Source: Petrolisthes cinctipes (taxonomy: Eukaryota; Arthropoda; Malacostraca; Decapoda; Porcellanidae). Taken from it: DNA of 64,000 nucleotides. The position numbers were made by a program, and so were the translations under genes. Shown piece by piece: positions 22,621 to 34,400 of the stretch. The stretch's first letter is position 1. Every line of letters starts with the position of its first letter. The notes under the pieces are model-generated. The model saw only the letters and a program-made list of their open reading frames with translations. It was not told the origin of the DNA and ran no database searches. The DNA lies in assembly GCA_033782935.1 (NCBI GenBank), contig JAWQEG010002488.1, positions 446,501-510,500 on the forward strand, read 5' to 3'.

Positions 22621-23655
22621 ATGTACCGCTCGAACAGAAGTTAGAACTGAAATTTTCCGTTACCCAATGGCTGGGCCAGGCCCATGACTGATGTCATGGT
22701 TGAATAGTCTGGACATGACACCCATATGCATGACACCATTGTATCCGCGGCTGATCACGTTCGCGATACATGATACACCTATGGTGGTGGAACATACCGT
22801 TAGGCCAAAGCAGTTCAAGCTAGTTTCATTAGACACAACATCCTTTGAAAAGTGCTGAGTAGCAGCGTGAGGGAATCTTCCATGCTGAGCTACTGATTGC
22901 TAGATTACTCTGTAATTATCTAAATGTGAATCTCTCTACTATAATCAACTCCATATTGTCATCTCGTATGTAGAGAAAGGGACAATATATATTTACTCAC
23001 TTTATTCTTATATAAACTCATATCTAACTTATCCAGATTTCATATGTAAGCTTAGCATTGTAAATAGCATCATCGACAACCTGTCATCTGAGAAAGGGTG
23101 TGGCAGTGTATACCACGAGCGGGGACTACCAGAGAGAGAAGGCTCATTACAAGCCCTGCCTTGGCTACAACAGGTTCACCTCCTACCTTATATTAGAGAG
23201 ACACGAGTTGTCTGTATAACCTGTAACCTATACATAATATATTCAGTAAATAGAGACAAGTCCACGAGTTCACTCTAAACCTTGAGTAACTAACTTAGTT
23301 CCCCAGGAAGACTAGAGTGGTAGTTCAGAGCAACGGTAAGTTGGCTGAAACCTGAGGTCTACATCGGCGTAGTAAGTAATACTAGCCCGAGAGAGTAAGT
23401 GAGAGTTTCCAGCAGGTGTTTCCGAGAGAAGCTGTTGCTGAGCTTGGACGACTCCACGAGTACACCATGACATGGTCATGATATGTCTCAGAATTTTTTT
23501 AAATAAAAGTTTACGTATAACTGTTATAATGGTCCTGACTGTATATCAATGAAAACATCTCTCACTAAGATAATAATTTAATAAAGTTGCTTGCTAAACT
23601 ATAATATGTGTCCTTAGTCCTATTTATATAGGCATCTTTCCCAGCAACGCCAGGT
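22621..23655. other. Possible LTR or 3' remnant, no frame
   Basis: No coding frame stands out. AATAAA signals near 23,500 and 23,580 and sequence abutting two gag remnants suggest terminal-repeat DNA, but I cannot find a matching second copy. Confidence 0.3.
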
Positions 23656-23859
23656 ACCTCCGCTAGTAAATAATATTAAAGGGAAGAAATGGTGTGTTTT
23701 ACATATGTGTACGTGAGGCATGTAAGTGGTGGGTGGAAGGGTAAGTAAGTAGGGGATGTGGCTGAGGGGCAAGTCGTAGCGATGGAGGCACCGTGTTGCC
23801 ACCGCCCTACTCGTTTCCCTGGTTCCATCTGGTAGAGGCAAGACCTGTAGGGGCGGCTC

Positions 23860-24605
23860 AGCGACACGGTGGGCGAGAGTTGCTTGCCTGGTACCCGAAC
23901 CGCTGGTGGCAGGAACATATGTGGGGGTCCTGCCAAGGTTGTTGATATGGTGGTGGTGGTGGTAGCACCTGTTGTGGAGGAGGTAGCTGGCATGGAGGTG
24001 AAGCCCAGCTGTGATCCTGTATGGTGGGTGGTGACTGGAGTAGGTCCACCTTTGCAGAGAGTGCCTCAAGCTGACACATGATGGTCGTGGCGTCGAGGGC
24101 GGGTGTAGGAGGTTGTAGTGCTGGTGCCGCTGGTTTGATGACTGGTTGTTGTTGTGGTGGTGGGGTGGTGTTGGCTGCGGCAGTGGGTTGTGCCAGCCAT
24201 ACCCCAGCGTGGTCGTTGTGGGCCTCCATCAGTGTGTCAGCCAGTTCCCCATACTATTGGAGTGTGGGGTTGTGCTGGACCAGGAGGTGGAGTTGCACCT
24301 CGGGAGGCAGGAGCCAGGTGTGCCACGCTCTGAAGATGCAGTTGATCAAGGGAGAGCCGGCCTCTACGTTCAACTGCTGCATGTGTCACAACAGGACTGA
24401 CTGGCGGCGTCCCTCCACTTACACATCCTCCAGGGCCTTGTACGGCTGCATCGTTGGCATCTCTTGAGCCGTCGTGATGGCCGCCTTCACCCCCTCGTAC
24501 TTGGAACTGGGGGTGTGGTGAGTGAGAAGTGGAGTAACAGATGCGAACACCTCCGAGGGTAGGACGCGTAGTACAGCCTGGTATTTCTCATCCTGAAGGG
24601 TGCTG
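23860..24605 (-). pseudogene. Second LTR-retrotransposon gag remnant
   Basis: Reading the minus strand from about 24,600: DEKYQAVLRVLPSEVFASVT, then KYEGVKAAITTAQEM, then, with stops and frame changes, LPPEVQLHLLVQHNPTLQ and LADTLMEAHNDH. A proline/glutamine-rich tail follows (about 24,180-23,900), in which ATTIMCQLEALSAKVDLLQ looks like a coiled coil. This pattern is common in arthropod Gypsy/BEL gag proteins that assemble the RNA particle. It differs from the gag at 21,181, so it represents another element. Confidence 0.7.
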
Positions 24606-25540
24606 CCGTGCCAGACCGCAGGAAAAGGGTGGAACGTAAGGAATGTGGAGTGTGGAGTTGTGGGTGATGTTGTGTGAGAGTGTGACGGTGTTTTGTTAGG
24701 GTAGAGAGGCAGTGGGGGTGTCTTGTGTGGTGGAGTTGGTGGGGCACATGGTGGTGTGAGGGTGTGTATGTGGAGTCGCGTGTCATTAGGTTTTAGGGGC
24801 GAGAGAGTGTGGAGTGGAGACTAGGGTTGTAGGTGGAATGTGGGTGCGAAAATGTGGTGGGTGAATGTGGAGAAAAGTGGCGAGGTGTGTGTGGAGCGGG
24901 CTGAGTAGCGCACAGGTGGAGGGGGAAAAAATGATGTACACCCGAGCTGGTAAATTCGCGACCACGTATTTAGATGTTTATGCCATTTGAGCTGGTAACA
25001 TTTATTTGGGGAGGAATCAGAGTAGGTGGAACATAGTAGAAGGACATTATACAATCTTTCACCAACAATGACACCATCCCCACACAGTGTTACCAGGTCA
25101 GATGACATAAACATCACGTTACATTAACCCTAGAAGCACACCTGCATACAGGGTTACATTTGAAATATATACATAGAAAATGCACACAAATAATGGAAGC
25201 TAGTGGTGGGGATTTATTGATATTAGGCGCCGCAAGAGCGAGGTCATGTAGCGCCAGAAAAAGGTGATAGAGAGATGAGGCAGGAAGGAAATAGTAAGAA
25301 GAGAGGGACAGGTGAAGAACTAAGAGCTAGTGGCTGGTGCCGAAGGGGCGTCAAAACCCTTAAAGTATTGCCCAATGTAGGCAATACGAGGTAGTGAAGG
25401 GGAAAGAAATTACAAGGGATATACTGTAGTGTTCAATAAACTCACCTTTGTCAAAGTGTCTGACGAGCAAGGTAGAGTGTGGAGAGAGTCACTGTGCCGA
25501 AGGAGTCCAGGACAGATAGGCCAAGCTTGGTCACTTCCCA
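24606..25540. other. Intergenic DNA, no gene recognised
   Basis: GT-rich then AT-rich DNA. A segment near 25,200-25,340 with gcgccgcaagagcgaggtca looks retroelement-derived, but I cannot assign it. Confidence 0.3.
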
Positions 25541-25544
25541 GAGT

Positions 25545-26115
25545 AAAGATGATGATGATGATGATATTGGGTTTGATGCCTATCGACTCATGGGGTCAAT
25601 TACACAGTGGTATTTGTTTGTTAGCTTCCCAACCAACCACACTGTCTTGTAAGGCTTCATTATTTTCCAAAAGCTGAGTATCCACATTCACAAATTCTAT
25701 CCAACAGTTAGATAATGATGATAACTGCATAGTTTACTCACCAAATTCATTAAATAATTTACCCAAAAATTATTAACGCGGCCAATATTCTTTTGTTTGC
25801 GTGCTTACAAACCACTACGAACGGTGTTGGTGGATATTTGATTGTGCCTGTACATGTGTAGGTATAGTTTGCGTGCTTACAAACCAATACCAACCACTGT
25901 GGAATCGACTCATGGTGTTGGTCATTAAGGCAGTCAGTCTTGTTACATCAACACATTATTCCCCCAGGCTACAAGGTACCTACTTACTGCTATGTGAACA
26001 GGGACATAGGGGGCTGAGAAAACTGTCCAACAATTCCACTGATTCTGAAATCGAACCCGGGATCTCTTGTTTGCTAGGCGAGTATGATAACCTTTACACC
26101 ATCAGCACCCACCCC
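25545..26115 (-). mobile_element. SINE-B copy 1, interrupted by an inverted-repeat element
   Basis: A tRNA-derived SINE on the minus strand. The head near 26,115-26,040 has an A-box-like segment (tgatggtgtaaagg) and a B-box-like segment (gggttcgatttc). The 3' tail is a short (ATC)n run at about 25,546-25,567. The body is split by a 318-bp element at 25,594-25,911. Confidence 0.8.
25594..25911. mobile_element. Inverted-repeat element, GGTYGATTCCACAGTGG family, copy 1
   Basis: Ends are imperfect inverted repeats (ggtcaattacacagtgg left, ccactgtggaatcgactc right). The intact SINE-B at 26,725 shows the empty site: tcgactcATGGtgttgg. Here ATGG flanks both ends, consistent with a 4-bp target duplication. 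A second copy lies at 27,742-27,984. Confidence 0.75.
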
Positions 26116-26274
26116 ACTCCCAGAGTAAACTGAATTTCTTTGATCCAGTAGGAAGGAGGAAACCTCGCTGAGTCAGGAACGAGTAAACCAGGCCGGCTCC
26201 GAGACACCGTAATAACCCCTGAACAGGCAACACGGCCACTTCAATAGCGTTGACTTACAGAGATGGTTTAGTAG

Positions 26275-26575
26275 TTTTTTTTTTTTTTTTTTTTTTTTCA
26301 TTGCTCCGAGACATTTTTTTTTTTTTTTTTTTTTAATTAATTGCGCCGTAGCGTCAATCAACAGGCAGGCAGCAATACATACGGGTAGGTGGGACCCATG
26401 AGAATCCAATTACTACAACCACACACACACGCACACACATCACAAAAACATAACAGAATGAAGCACAAGAATACAGACAAATATTTACATTATTATGACC
26501 TACTGAAATCCACCAAAACGAGGGTGGCGTACCAGAAGTTCCTCCCAAACCTGTTGGTTCAGCAGTTTAGCAGGG
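26275..26575 (-). mobile_element. LINE-A copy 3: 3' tail only
   Basis: Matches 57,414-57,690 in the same orientation, with poly(A) on the minus strand seen as two T-runs (26,275-26,299 and 26,314-26,334). It stops at ggttcagcag, about 260 bp from the tail. Confidence 0.88.
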
Positions 26576-26724
26576 TTGTAACAGTTAATACACTCTTAAT
26601 ACATTACAGCGTCTTTCTTCCTCCAAAATGTGCCAGGAAACAAGACCAGATTAATAGTAATAATGATGGTCTGTAGTAAGGAAGAAGCAGATGTTCCAAA
26701 CTTACCCAAAGAAGAAGAAGATTT

Positions 26725-26973
26725 AGGGCTTTGTGCCTATCGACTCATGGTGTTGGTCATTAAGGCAGTCAGTCTTGTTACATCAACATATCTTCCCTCA
26801 GCCTACAAGGTTGCTATCCTTGTTTTTACAGCCGGGTACCTACTTACTGCTAGGTGAACAGGGACATAGGGGGCTGGGAAAATTGTCCAACAATTCTACT
26901 GACCCGGGAATCGAATCCGGGACCTCTCGCTTGCTGGGCGATTGTGTTAACCACTACACCATCAGCACCCCTT
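26725..26973 (-). mobile_element. SINE-B copy 2: uninterrupted tRNA-derived SINE
   Basis: Minus-strand head: ggtgctgatggtgtagtggtt (A-box) and ggattcgattcc (B-box) near 26,970-26,905. The body matches copy 1 and the 3' end is at about 26,725 before a gaagaagaag run. Good reference for the empty site interrupted at 25,594. Confidence 0.83.
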
Positions 26974-27180
26974 TGTCACCTCCTACCATACACTTGCAAT
27001 TGGACGAGCCATTTGTAGGGTTGACGAGATGTTCGGACCACCTTATAATACATTGACGAGTGCAAGGCCAAGAGATATATCTCTTGGCCTTGGTATATCT
27101 CTTGGCCTTGGACGAGTCGAGCTTCAGTGTCACTTGAACGGCAAGGCAAGAAGGCTAAATAATTGACCACCAACACTGTA

Positions 27181-27337
27181 CAGTCACGAGCACTAATAAG
27201 TATCCAGGCGTGCTTGCTTCGAATACCCAAAGACAGTAAATAAATTCACACTAAGATCTCCATTGGAATTAGTTGGTTGGTGAATTGACTGTTCAAAACT
27301 TCAACCAAAGCTGTATACTTATTAGTGCTCATGGCTG
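27181..27337. mobile_element. MITE, family CAGTCACGAGCACTAATAAG, copy 1
   Basis: 157 bp with inverted ends (CAGTCACGAGCACTAATAAG and its imperfect complement), TA at 27,179-27,180 and 27,338-27,339. The flanks read ccaccaacactg...ctctcctcttta, which is the end of the GGGGTAGTACAGTGTTGG family, so it is nested in an older element. Confidence 0.87.
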
Positions 27338-27564
27338 TACTCTCCTCTTTAAGCCTATTATATAGTTTTATTACAATGTCTTATACTGATAATTATAATC
27401 ATTTTTCTTGTGAAGAGTACAACAGTATTACAACAGTCATTAATTTCCTTTACTATATAAATATCTTGCTGTAAAGTCAATTATATATATATATATTATC
27501 ATTACTCTTATATTACAATGTCTTATACTGATGATCACTAATTTTAGTTGAGAAGAATATAGTA

Positions 27565-27720
27565 TTATTAATGAGTGTCGCTCTAGATGAGACAGTGGAG
27601 CTTCATGATGTTGGTAGCTTCTAAATTGTCCCACTAGATGACGACACTTTTATTTATACAGCTTCTCTTTTGTCCCACTAGATGACGCCACTTTTATTTA
27701 TACACGTCACTCTCAGAAAT
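27565..27720 (-). mobile_element. SINE-A 3' fragment
   Basis: Matches the 3' body of the SINE at 16,600-16,710 on the opposite strand. The segment ttgtcccactagatgacg is duplicated within it. Confidence 0.7.
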
Positions 27721-27741
27721 ATTCCAGTGGTATGATATATA

Positions 27742-27984
27742 GGGTTGATTCCACAGTGGTATTGGTTTGTTAGATTCCCAACCAACCACACTTGTAAGGC
27801 TTCATTATTTTCCAAAAGCTGAGTATCCACATTCACAAAATTTATCAAACAGTTAGATAATGATAATCACTGATTAGTTTACTCACCAAATTAATTAAAT
27901 AATTCAGCCATAAGTCATTTACACGGCAAACATTCTTTCGTTTGTGTGCTTACAAACCACTACAAACGACTGTAGAATCGACCC
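27742..27984. mobile_element. Inverted-repeat element, GGTYGATTCCACAGTGG family, copy 2
   Basis: About 85-90 percent similar by eye to 25,594-25,911, with the same inverted ends (ggttgattccacagtggt and its complement). It lacks the internal extra segment of copy 1. Confidence 0.75.
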
Positions 27985-28165
27985 TTAGACTCTTATAATG
28001 GTTACATTGATGTGCAAACTTACAGTGATCATTATATTGTGAATAGAAATTAAAATCATTACAGTAAGTAAGCCTTGTGGGAATCATTAAAACTACAGAT
28101 ATATTTAGGTGATTTTAGAATAGAGGAAGGAGTGTATGAGAGCAATGAAACTGTGGCATTTGATT

Positions 28166-28192
28166 AATGTGTGTGTGTGTGTTTGTAGTTTC

Positions 28193-28229
<37 letters not shown>

Positions 28230-28811
28230 TTTCCATCTGGGTGTGTAGTTTCCATCTGTATGTGTGTGTGTGTGTGTGTGTAGTTTCCATGTATGTGTGT
28301 GTGTGTGTGTGTAGTTTCCATATGTGTGTGTGTGTGTGTGTAGTTTCCATCTGTATGTGTGTGTGTAGTTTCCATGTGTGTGTGTGTTTGTGTAGTTTCC
28401 ATGTGTGTGTGTTTGTGTGTAGTTTCCATCTGTATGTGTGTGTGTAGTTTCCATGAATGTGTGTGCGTGTGTGTGTGTAGTTTCCATCTGTGTGTGTGTG
28501 TGTAGATTCCTTGTGTATGTGTGTGTGTAGTTTCCATGTGTGTGTGTGTGTGTGTAGTTTCCATCTGTATGTGTGTGTGTGTGTAGTTTCTATCTGTGTG
28601 TGTGTGTGTAGATTCCATGTGTATGTGTAGTTTCCATCTGTGTGTGTGTGTGTGTAGTTTCCATCTGTGTGTGTGTGTGTAGTTTCCATGTGTGTGTGTA
28701 GTTTCCATGTGCGTGTGTGTGTGTAGTTTCCATCTGTTTGTGTGTGTAGTTTCCATCTGGGTGTGTGTGTAGTTTCCATGTGTGTGTGTGTGTGTGTGTG
28801 TGTAGTTTCCA

Positions 28812-28844
<33 letters not shown>

Positions 28845-29007
28845 AGTTTCCCTTTGTGTGTGTGTATAATTTCCATCTGTGTGTGTAGTTTCCATGTGTC
28901 TGTGTGTGTGTGTGTAGTTTCCATCTGTATGTGTGTGTGTAGTTTCCATGTGTGTATGTGTGTGTGTAGTTTCCATCTGTATATGTGTGTGTAGTTTCCA
29001 TGTGTCT

Positions 29008-29055
<48 letters not shown>

Positions 29056-29165
29056 TTTCCATCTGTGTGTGTGTGTGTAGTTTCCATGTGTGTGTGTGTG
29101 TGTGTAGTTTCCATCTGTATGTGTGTGTGTGTGTAGTTTCTATCTGTATGTGTGTGTGTAGTTTC
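28166..29165. repeat. 1-kb compound minisatellite of (GT)n and TAGTTTCCATNTG
   Basis: Roughly 30 copies of tagtttccat separated by (GT)n runs of differing length. The long minus-strand open frames here (repeated METTHTHT) are an artefact of the repeat. Confidence 0.95.
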
Positions 29166-29230
29166 CTATATATATTGATCTAACTATTTTTATAGCACTG
29201 TATCGAGTTGGGGATGTCCCATCTACTGTA

Positions 29231-29446
29231 CAGCCACAATCAAATAACCACTGACACTTTCCTTCCATCGTGCAACTAAATCAGTATCATATCAAAATAT
29301 AATCATAAGTTAACAACATTTTACGTCAACCCAACCCCCTCAATTATTATTATGAGGTGCTGCAAAATCATACACGTGTTGTTCTTTATTACCAAGATAT
29401 TTACTACGATGGAAGGAAAGTGTCGGTGGATATTTGATTGTGCCTG
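29231..29446. mobile_element. MITE, family CAGCCACAATCAAATAACC
   Basis: 216 bp with inverted ends (CAGCCACAATCAAATAACCA; right end mirrors it through gatggaaggaaagtgtc), flanked by TA at 29,229-29,230 and 29,447-29,448. Its right end plus flank (ggatatttgattgtgcctgt) recurs at 25,833 inside the element at 25,594. Confidence 0.85.
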
Positions 29447-29756
29447 TACATGTGTAGGTATAGTTTCCTAAATATACTTATCTAACTGTATTTCTTAAAG
29501 CACTGAATTAAGCTCGAGAAGCCTCATCCTCATTTACTCTTTTTCCCGTTCATATTCTAAAATCTATGGCTGATCATTGCTGATACTAACTCATCCGGCA
29601 GTAACTTCAAGCCATTCTTATTTTTAATTGAATAGACTGTATTATATGTATATTTTCTAGCCTCTTTGTTTACTTTTTTATGTAGCTTCATGCTATAAAG
29701 TCTTTCCAGTTAAATCTTCTCTCCACATTATTCTACCTCCATGGTTCTTCCCTTCC

Positions 29757-29757
<1 letters not shown>

Positions 29758-29808
<51 letters not shown>

Positions 29809-30138
29809 TTATTTTGCATATATATATCACCGTAAAGTGAGATAGATAGAAAGATCGATGTAGATATCAAACAGTAGATATACAGTATATTATATTAAAC
29901 AATGCATGTATATGGCTAAGATTTATATTTACAATAAATATTTCTCATAATTTTTTTTTCCGTGTATCTTCATTCAAATTGTCGATAGAGAATATACCTT
30001 ATATGCGCGGGTGCGTGCGAGGGCGCGCGCATCTTTGTAAGAGTATGTGTGTTCATGATGGACGGGAAATTCTAAATCCGGTCTTCAATAATTATAAAAT
30101 AAAACATCAATTTTGTGTGTTGCTAAAAAACACCCACA

Positions 30139-30192
<54 letters not shown>
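29758..30192. repeat. (CT)n microsatellites
   Basis: (CT)n at about 29,758-29,804 and 30,139-30,192, with AT-rich unassigned DNA between. No gene seen from 29,470 to 30,600. Confidence 0.9.
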
Positions 30193-30194
<2 letters not shown>

Positions 30195-30610
30195 AGAGAT
30201 TAACCTCTTTCGGGATAATCCACCAAATGTCATTTGCGTTCTGCCTTATACCAAGGCTAGGGATGGAAAATACAGATTTATCTTCGCCAGTTTATGTGGA
30301 AGATCTTCGCGCATACGGCCCCATGTTTACGTAATCCATAGAGTGATATATGTAGTTAATGTAAGGTGTGATTGTAGTGAACATGTGTAAAGAATGAGAT
30401 TATAAATAGCATGGTAGCAACTGATAAAGATTTTGGGAGAATTAGCCCTGTGTTCCAAGTGAGCTATAAAATGTAATACCGTACGAAACAAACGTTGGTT
30501 TTCTCTGCCAGCTACTATATTTCCTTTCCTTTACAGTTAGGCTAAATATTAGCCCTCTTTATTTCATTAGCGCAATGTTTTCATTCTCTACTTCTTCAAT
30601 ATTTCCTGCT

Positions 30611-30616
30611 TTTATT
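30611..30616 (-). terminator. Candidate polyadenylation signal of the receptor gene
   Basis: AATAAA on the minus strand, about 375 bp after the stop codon; another lies at 30,558-30,563. Either could end the transcript. Confidence 0.35.
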
Positions 30617-30642
30617 TTCATCACGTTTTGTGCACGATTCCT

Positions 30643-30775
30643 CTAAGGAAGGTAATACGCCAGGAAACAGGACCAGATTAACATAAATAATGGTGGCCTG
30701 TTGCTTGGAATAGTTTGGAGTAAACAGTTGCTCCAGATTTACCACCAACACTGTAGCCTACTTCCCCCTTAATTA
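30643..30775. mobile_element. Palindromic GGGGTAGTACAGTGTTGG-family fragment
   Basis: Contains ggaaacaggaccagatta, ttggaatagtttgga and ttgctccagatttacc, shared with the other copies, and ends ccaacactgtag. Confidence 0.7.
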
Positions 30776-30867
30776 ATGATAGCTTGACAACTGTACTGGG
30801 ACTCACTACTCTGTCAGTTCTACAAAAACAATCAGAAATTTGGGAGGGATGATGCCTGCCTCTCTAT

Positions 30868-30943
30868 TGCTTCTGCGTGCGTGTGTGTGTGCATGTTTGT
30901 GTGTGTGTGTGTGTGTGTGTCTGTGTGTTGCTTCTCTGCTGCT

Positions 30944-30980
<37 letters not shown>
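30868..30980. repeat. (GT)n microsatellites in the receptor 3' UTR
   Basis: Two long GT runs (about 30,875-30,920 and 30,946-30,980) interrupted by tgcttctctgctgcttcta. The nearer run starts 11 bp after the receptor stop codon, so the transcript carries a (CA)n tract there. Confidence 0.9.
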
Positions 30981-30981
<1 letters not shown>

Positions 30982-30990
30982 GCCACCTAG

Positions 30991-31459
30991 CTACATTGTA
31001 ATGTAAGCACCAGTGAAGTAGACAATAATGAATATCAGTGATGTCACCCCCAGGACTACACTTGCTGTTTTCAACACTAGTTCCTTCCCTTTCCGACGAG
31101 ACTCTTCGTGGCGTTGCTGCTCCTGTTGTTGTTGTTGTTGTGTGCTGGAGTTGGGGAGTTTCTTGGATGACCATGCCTCATTACGTTGTTCCACGGGGCC
31201 ACTTGGGTGCCACCAAAAGGGTCCCTCTGCGGTAGTTCCTCTTGTGTTTGTCGTGGTGGATGTAGCCAGGTTGGTGAAAATAACAAGGGTGAGGAAGGCG
31301 ATGCAAAATACGTACCAAAGGTCAATGCGCTTCATGTAGGCGGTGCGAGGGAGGGAGGCAGTGGTCTGAGCGTAGAGGGAAATAAAGACGAGGAGTGTGG
31401 TCAGGCTCATGGTGCCTCGCTCGTTGAAGTTATCTAGAGGCAGCAGTAGTGTTCCATAC
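30991..31459 (-). CDS. Receptor exon 10: M2, M3, cytoplasmic loop, M4 and stop
   Basis: Acceptor actctgacag/GTATGG. Encodes ERGTMSLTTLLVFISLYAQT (M2), SLPRT, M3 (DLWYVFCIAFLTLVIF), a loop of about 67 residues with QQQQQQEQQ, and M4 (VVLGVTSLIFIIVYF), ending TAG at 30,991-30,993. Normal family end, so the C-terminus is complete. Confidence 0.9.
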
Positions 31460-34400
31460 CTGTCAGAGTCGTGGAGAGAGAGCAAGAGAGATTACAAAAG
31501 ACTATAGTTCAAATGATTTGCTGTACAAACAATACAGCCACTAATGTTGAACAATATTATCCCCTTGACGGTTATTATTATCCAACATAGGGTTACTAAC
31601 AGCTTGACTGAAAACATCTCTTTAATTGGCATTCAGAGGGTCAAGAATAGTTTCGGTTTTGCTTTCCCAAACATTTAAAATATAATGTTAGTTTGTCTCT
31701 TACCCTATCCCAAGTAAGAGTATGCAGGGAAGGTAGGTGGCCCAGATGTGGTAGGCATTCTTCCTTCTGAATGTGAGCTGAACGAAGAATCTAGAAGAGA
31801 AGTTGTCAGGAAGGAGGAATCGGCAATCCTTCACCCAAAACTCCTCGTGGAATACCGGACACTTCACCTCACTGGATGATGGCAGCTCCCACTTCAGCCC
31901 GTCTTGACGCACATTGAGGATCTAAAGGTGGGTAAACATGTACAGTTGCCCAAGGAAAGACTGCAACCAAATTTGCTGGTGTGTGGCAATATCTGGCAGC
32001 TGCTCCAAAGTAAACACTCGTATTTTATCAATGGGTCACTCAGAACCTATAACCGTTGTAAGGATAAATGTAATTAGCTGAAACCAATAACATCCATCCA
32101 TACAAAGATTGTAGGTTCTACACCAGCAAATTTGGTTGCCGTCTTTTCCTGGGCAACTGTACAGTACTATTGTATGTATGTTGTAGACAGAACTAGAACT
32201 CCGCAATACCATATTTTCAAACATATGAAAGAATATAATCAAAGTAGGTGAAAAATCACTTGAAGAAGTTGAAGAATATATTTACCCGGGGCAACGAGAA
32301 ATATCAAGATGCATTACAGTTTGGATGGACGACCTATAGTAAACATAGATGCATCATGAAGGGGAATATGACTATGTAAGAAATGAATAACTATATAGTG
32401 ATGTGATGATTAGTGGCAGTTATATCGTGTGAATGTAAGACCTGGGAACCGACAAAGTCAACAGAAAACACAGACCCGTTCTCAGAAAGTAATGAAAAGG
32501 TCGATACCAGGAATATCATTTTCAATCAACTTTGGTAATGAGTCCTTCCATGGCCTGTCAAGATAAAACCAGAGGGTTGCCAGCCCAAGAATACACTCCT
32601 TCCTGTGAATCTCATCATGCACCAGTTTTTATCCTTATTTCATACATATTGCACGCCTTCTTACGCAATTATTCAAAATACCATCCCATTTTCTCCTTGG
32701 TTTTTCTTTCCTTACTATTTCGTCCCTAGTAATCACACTCACACACCTTCCTCCACTTTACATCACCTTCTGATCCAGTGCTTTGTTCACACTATCTATA
32801 CCTTCACAGATATCAATATTTTTCACCCTGTCATTTCTTCGGATTCAACACACACTTCTCTTGATTTTTCATATTCATCCACTCCAAGGTTTCACAGTCG
32901 TATGTCAAAGTAGGTAATAACAACACTCCTTCATGTAATCCTGTTGCAGCCACTCTACTTAACCCTTTATATCGACTCAGTGTCTTCATTGCATTTGCTA
33001 CCTTTCTCCCTTGGGTTACTTTGCTTTTCATTTCTTTCCCACACTTTTCTCTCTTATCTGATATAACTATAATTTACTTAAACTCTTCAACCAATTCGAG
33101 ATTCTCACCATCTACTTGCACACCAGCTCACCCTCCCTCTCCACTATCATCAACTTGTTCTTAACTACATTTACCTTCAAACAGCACCGTTCACGTACCT
33201 CTACAAAGCTCTCCACTAATCTTCCTAGCTCCCTTTCACTTACATTCTCCTCTATTCTCACACAGGCCACACTACCATTATGGAAACTCTTTATGGCATT
33301 TAGCATTCTACCCTCTATACCATACATTTGCAGAACTTCCCATGAGCATTCTTTATTTAATTTATCATATGTCTTCCTCACAGGCTTTCTACCATCAACT
33401 GCCTCACAACAAATACCTGATCAATGCCACCTCAGCCACCACGAAACCCTTATCTTACTACCATTAAATGTTGCAAAACACCCCATATGGGCTGGTCCCA
33501 TAACAGCTGTAGTATTCGGGATTTAACTTCACAATCCTCTTTCTCTGGTTAAGTGCCAGTACAGAAGATGTGTGTGTGTGTGTCTGTGGGTGTGGGTTAA
33601 GGGGAAATTCTTTTGTTGGTGAACAGGAAGTTCTCTGATTACTCCAAACTATGCCACGTAACAGACCCCAAGTTAGTATTATTGAGGGCGTCTGTTTCTG
33701 GCATAGTTTGAAGGAATTTAGAGACCTTCCAATTAACCATCAAGAGGATCTCCCCTTGATTAAGAACTGGGCTTCAGTAAAGAGCTTCATGCAGCTCGCG
33801 TCCAGTGTCAGAAGAATGAAGGAAGAAAAAAAAAATCAACCTACCAGGAAGTTAAGGCTGAGTTTTCTAACTTTTATATTATCTGTTATACTGAAAAACT
33901 CTTAGCAACCTCTCCTGGTAATCAGTTGTAGGAATTGCAGATCTATTTCGTCAATATAATGTAGTATCTCCTTCATCATTTAGTTAGATGGAAACACATA
34001 GAACTTCCAGGCAATCAAAATATCTTATTTCGTTGTTTAGGGGTCAGTATACTTTTTGGTACACTGGAGTGCCTTGACTCCTTCAAAGTATACCAGGAAA
34101 CAGGATAAATTTAACAAAAATAATGGTGACCTGTTTCTTGGATATACTATAGTTTGGAGTAAATCAGTTGCTCCATATTCCCCAACAATGTATTGCTTGA
34201 TGAAGCTAGAAAAATACTGATTATATCGAGGAAGGTAAGCCCCGATTATCCTAAGCACCTTTCTTCTCTCTCACGGTCTCACCTGAAATGTGATGTTACA
34301 GGTCTGGATGTCGTCTGGATATTTCAGGAGATCGTACCGGCAGTTAGTGTGCGTGTGTAAATCGTTAATATTGACAACAGGATTGCCATGGCCGGGGAAA

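Noticed and set aside
26880..26973. Possible tRNA gene on the minus strand
   Set aside because: Recurs with an attached SINE body at 26,115; no complete cloverleaf.
28105..29114. Very long minus-strand frames rich in METTHTHT
   Set aside because: They are translations of the (GT)n minisatellite; no start context, domain or splice support.
31028..31437. Plus-strand frames of 65-103 residues
   Set aside because: Shadows of receptor exon 10.
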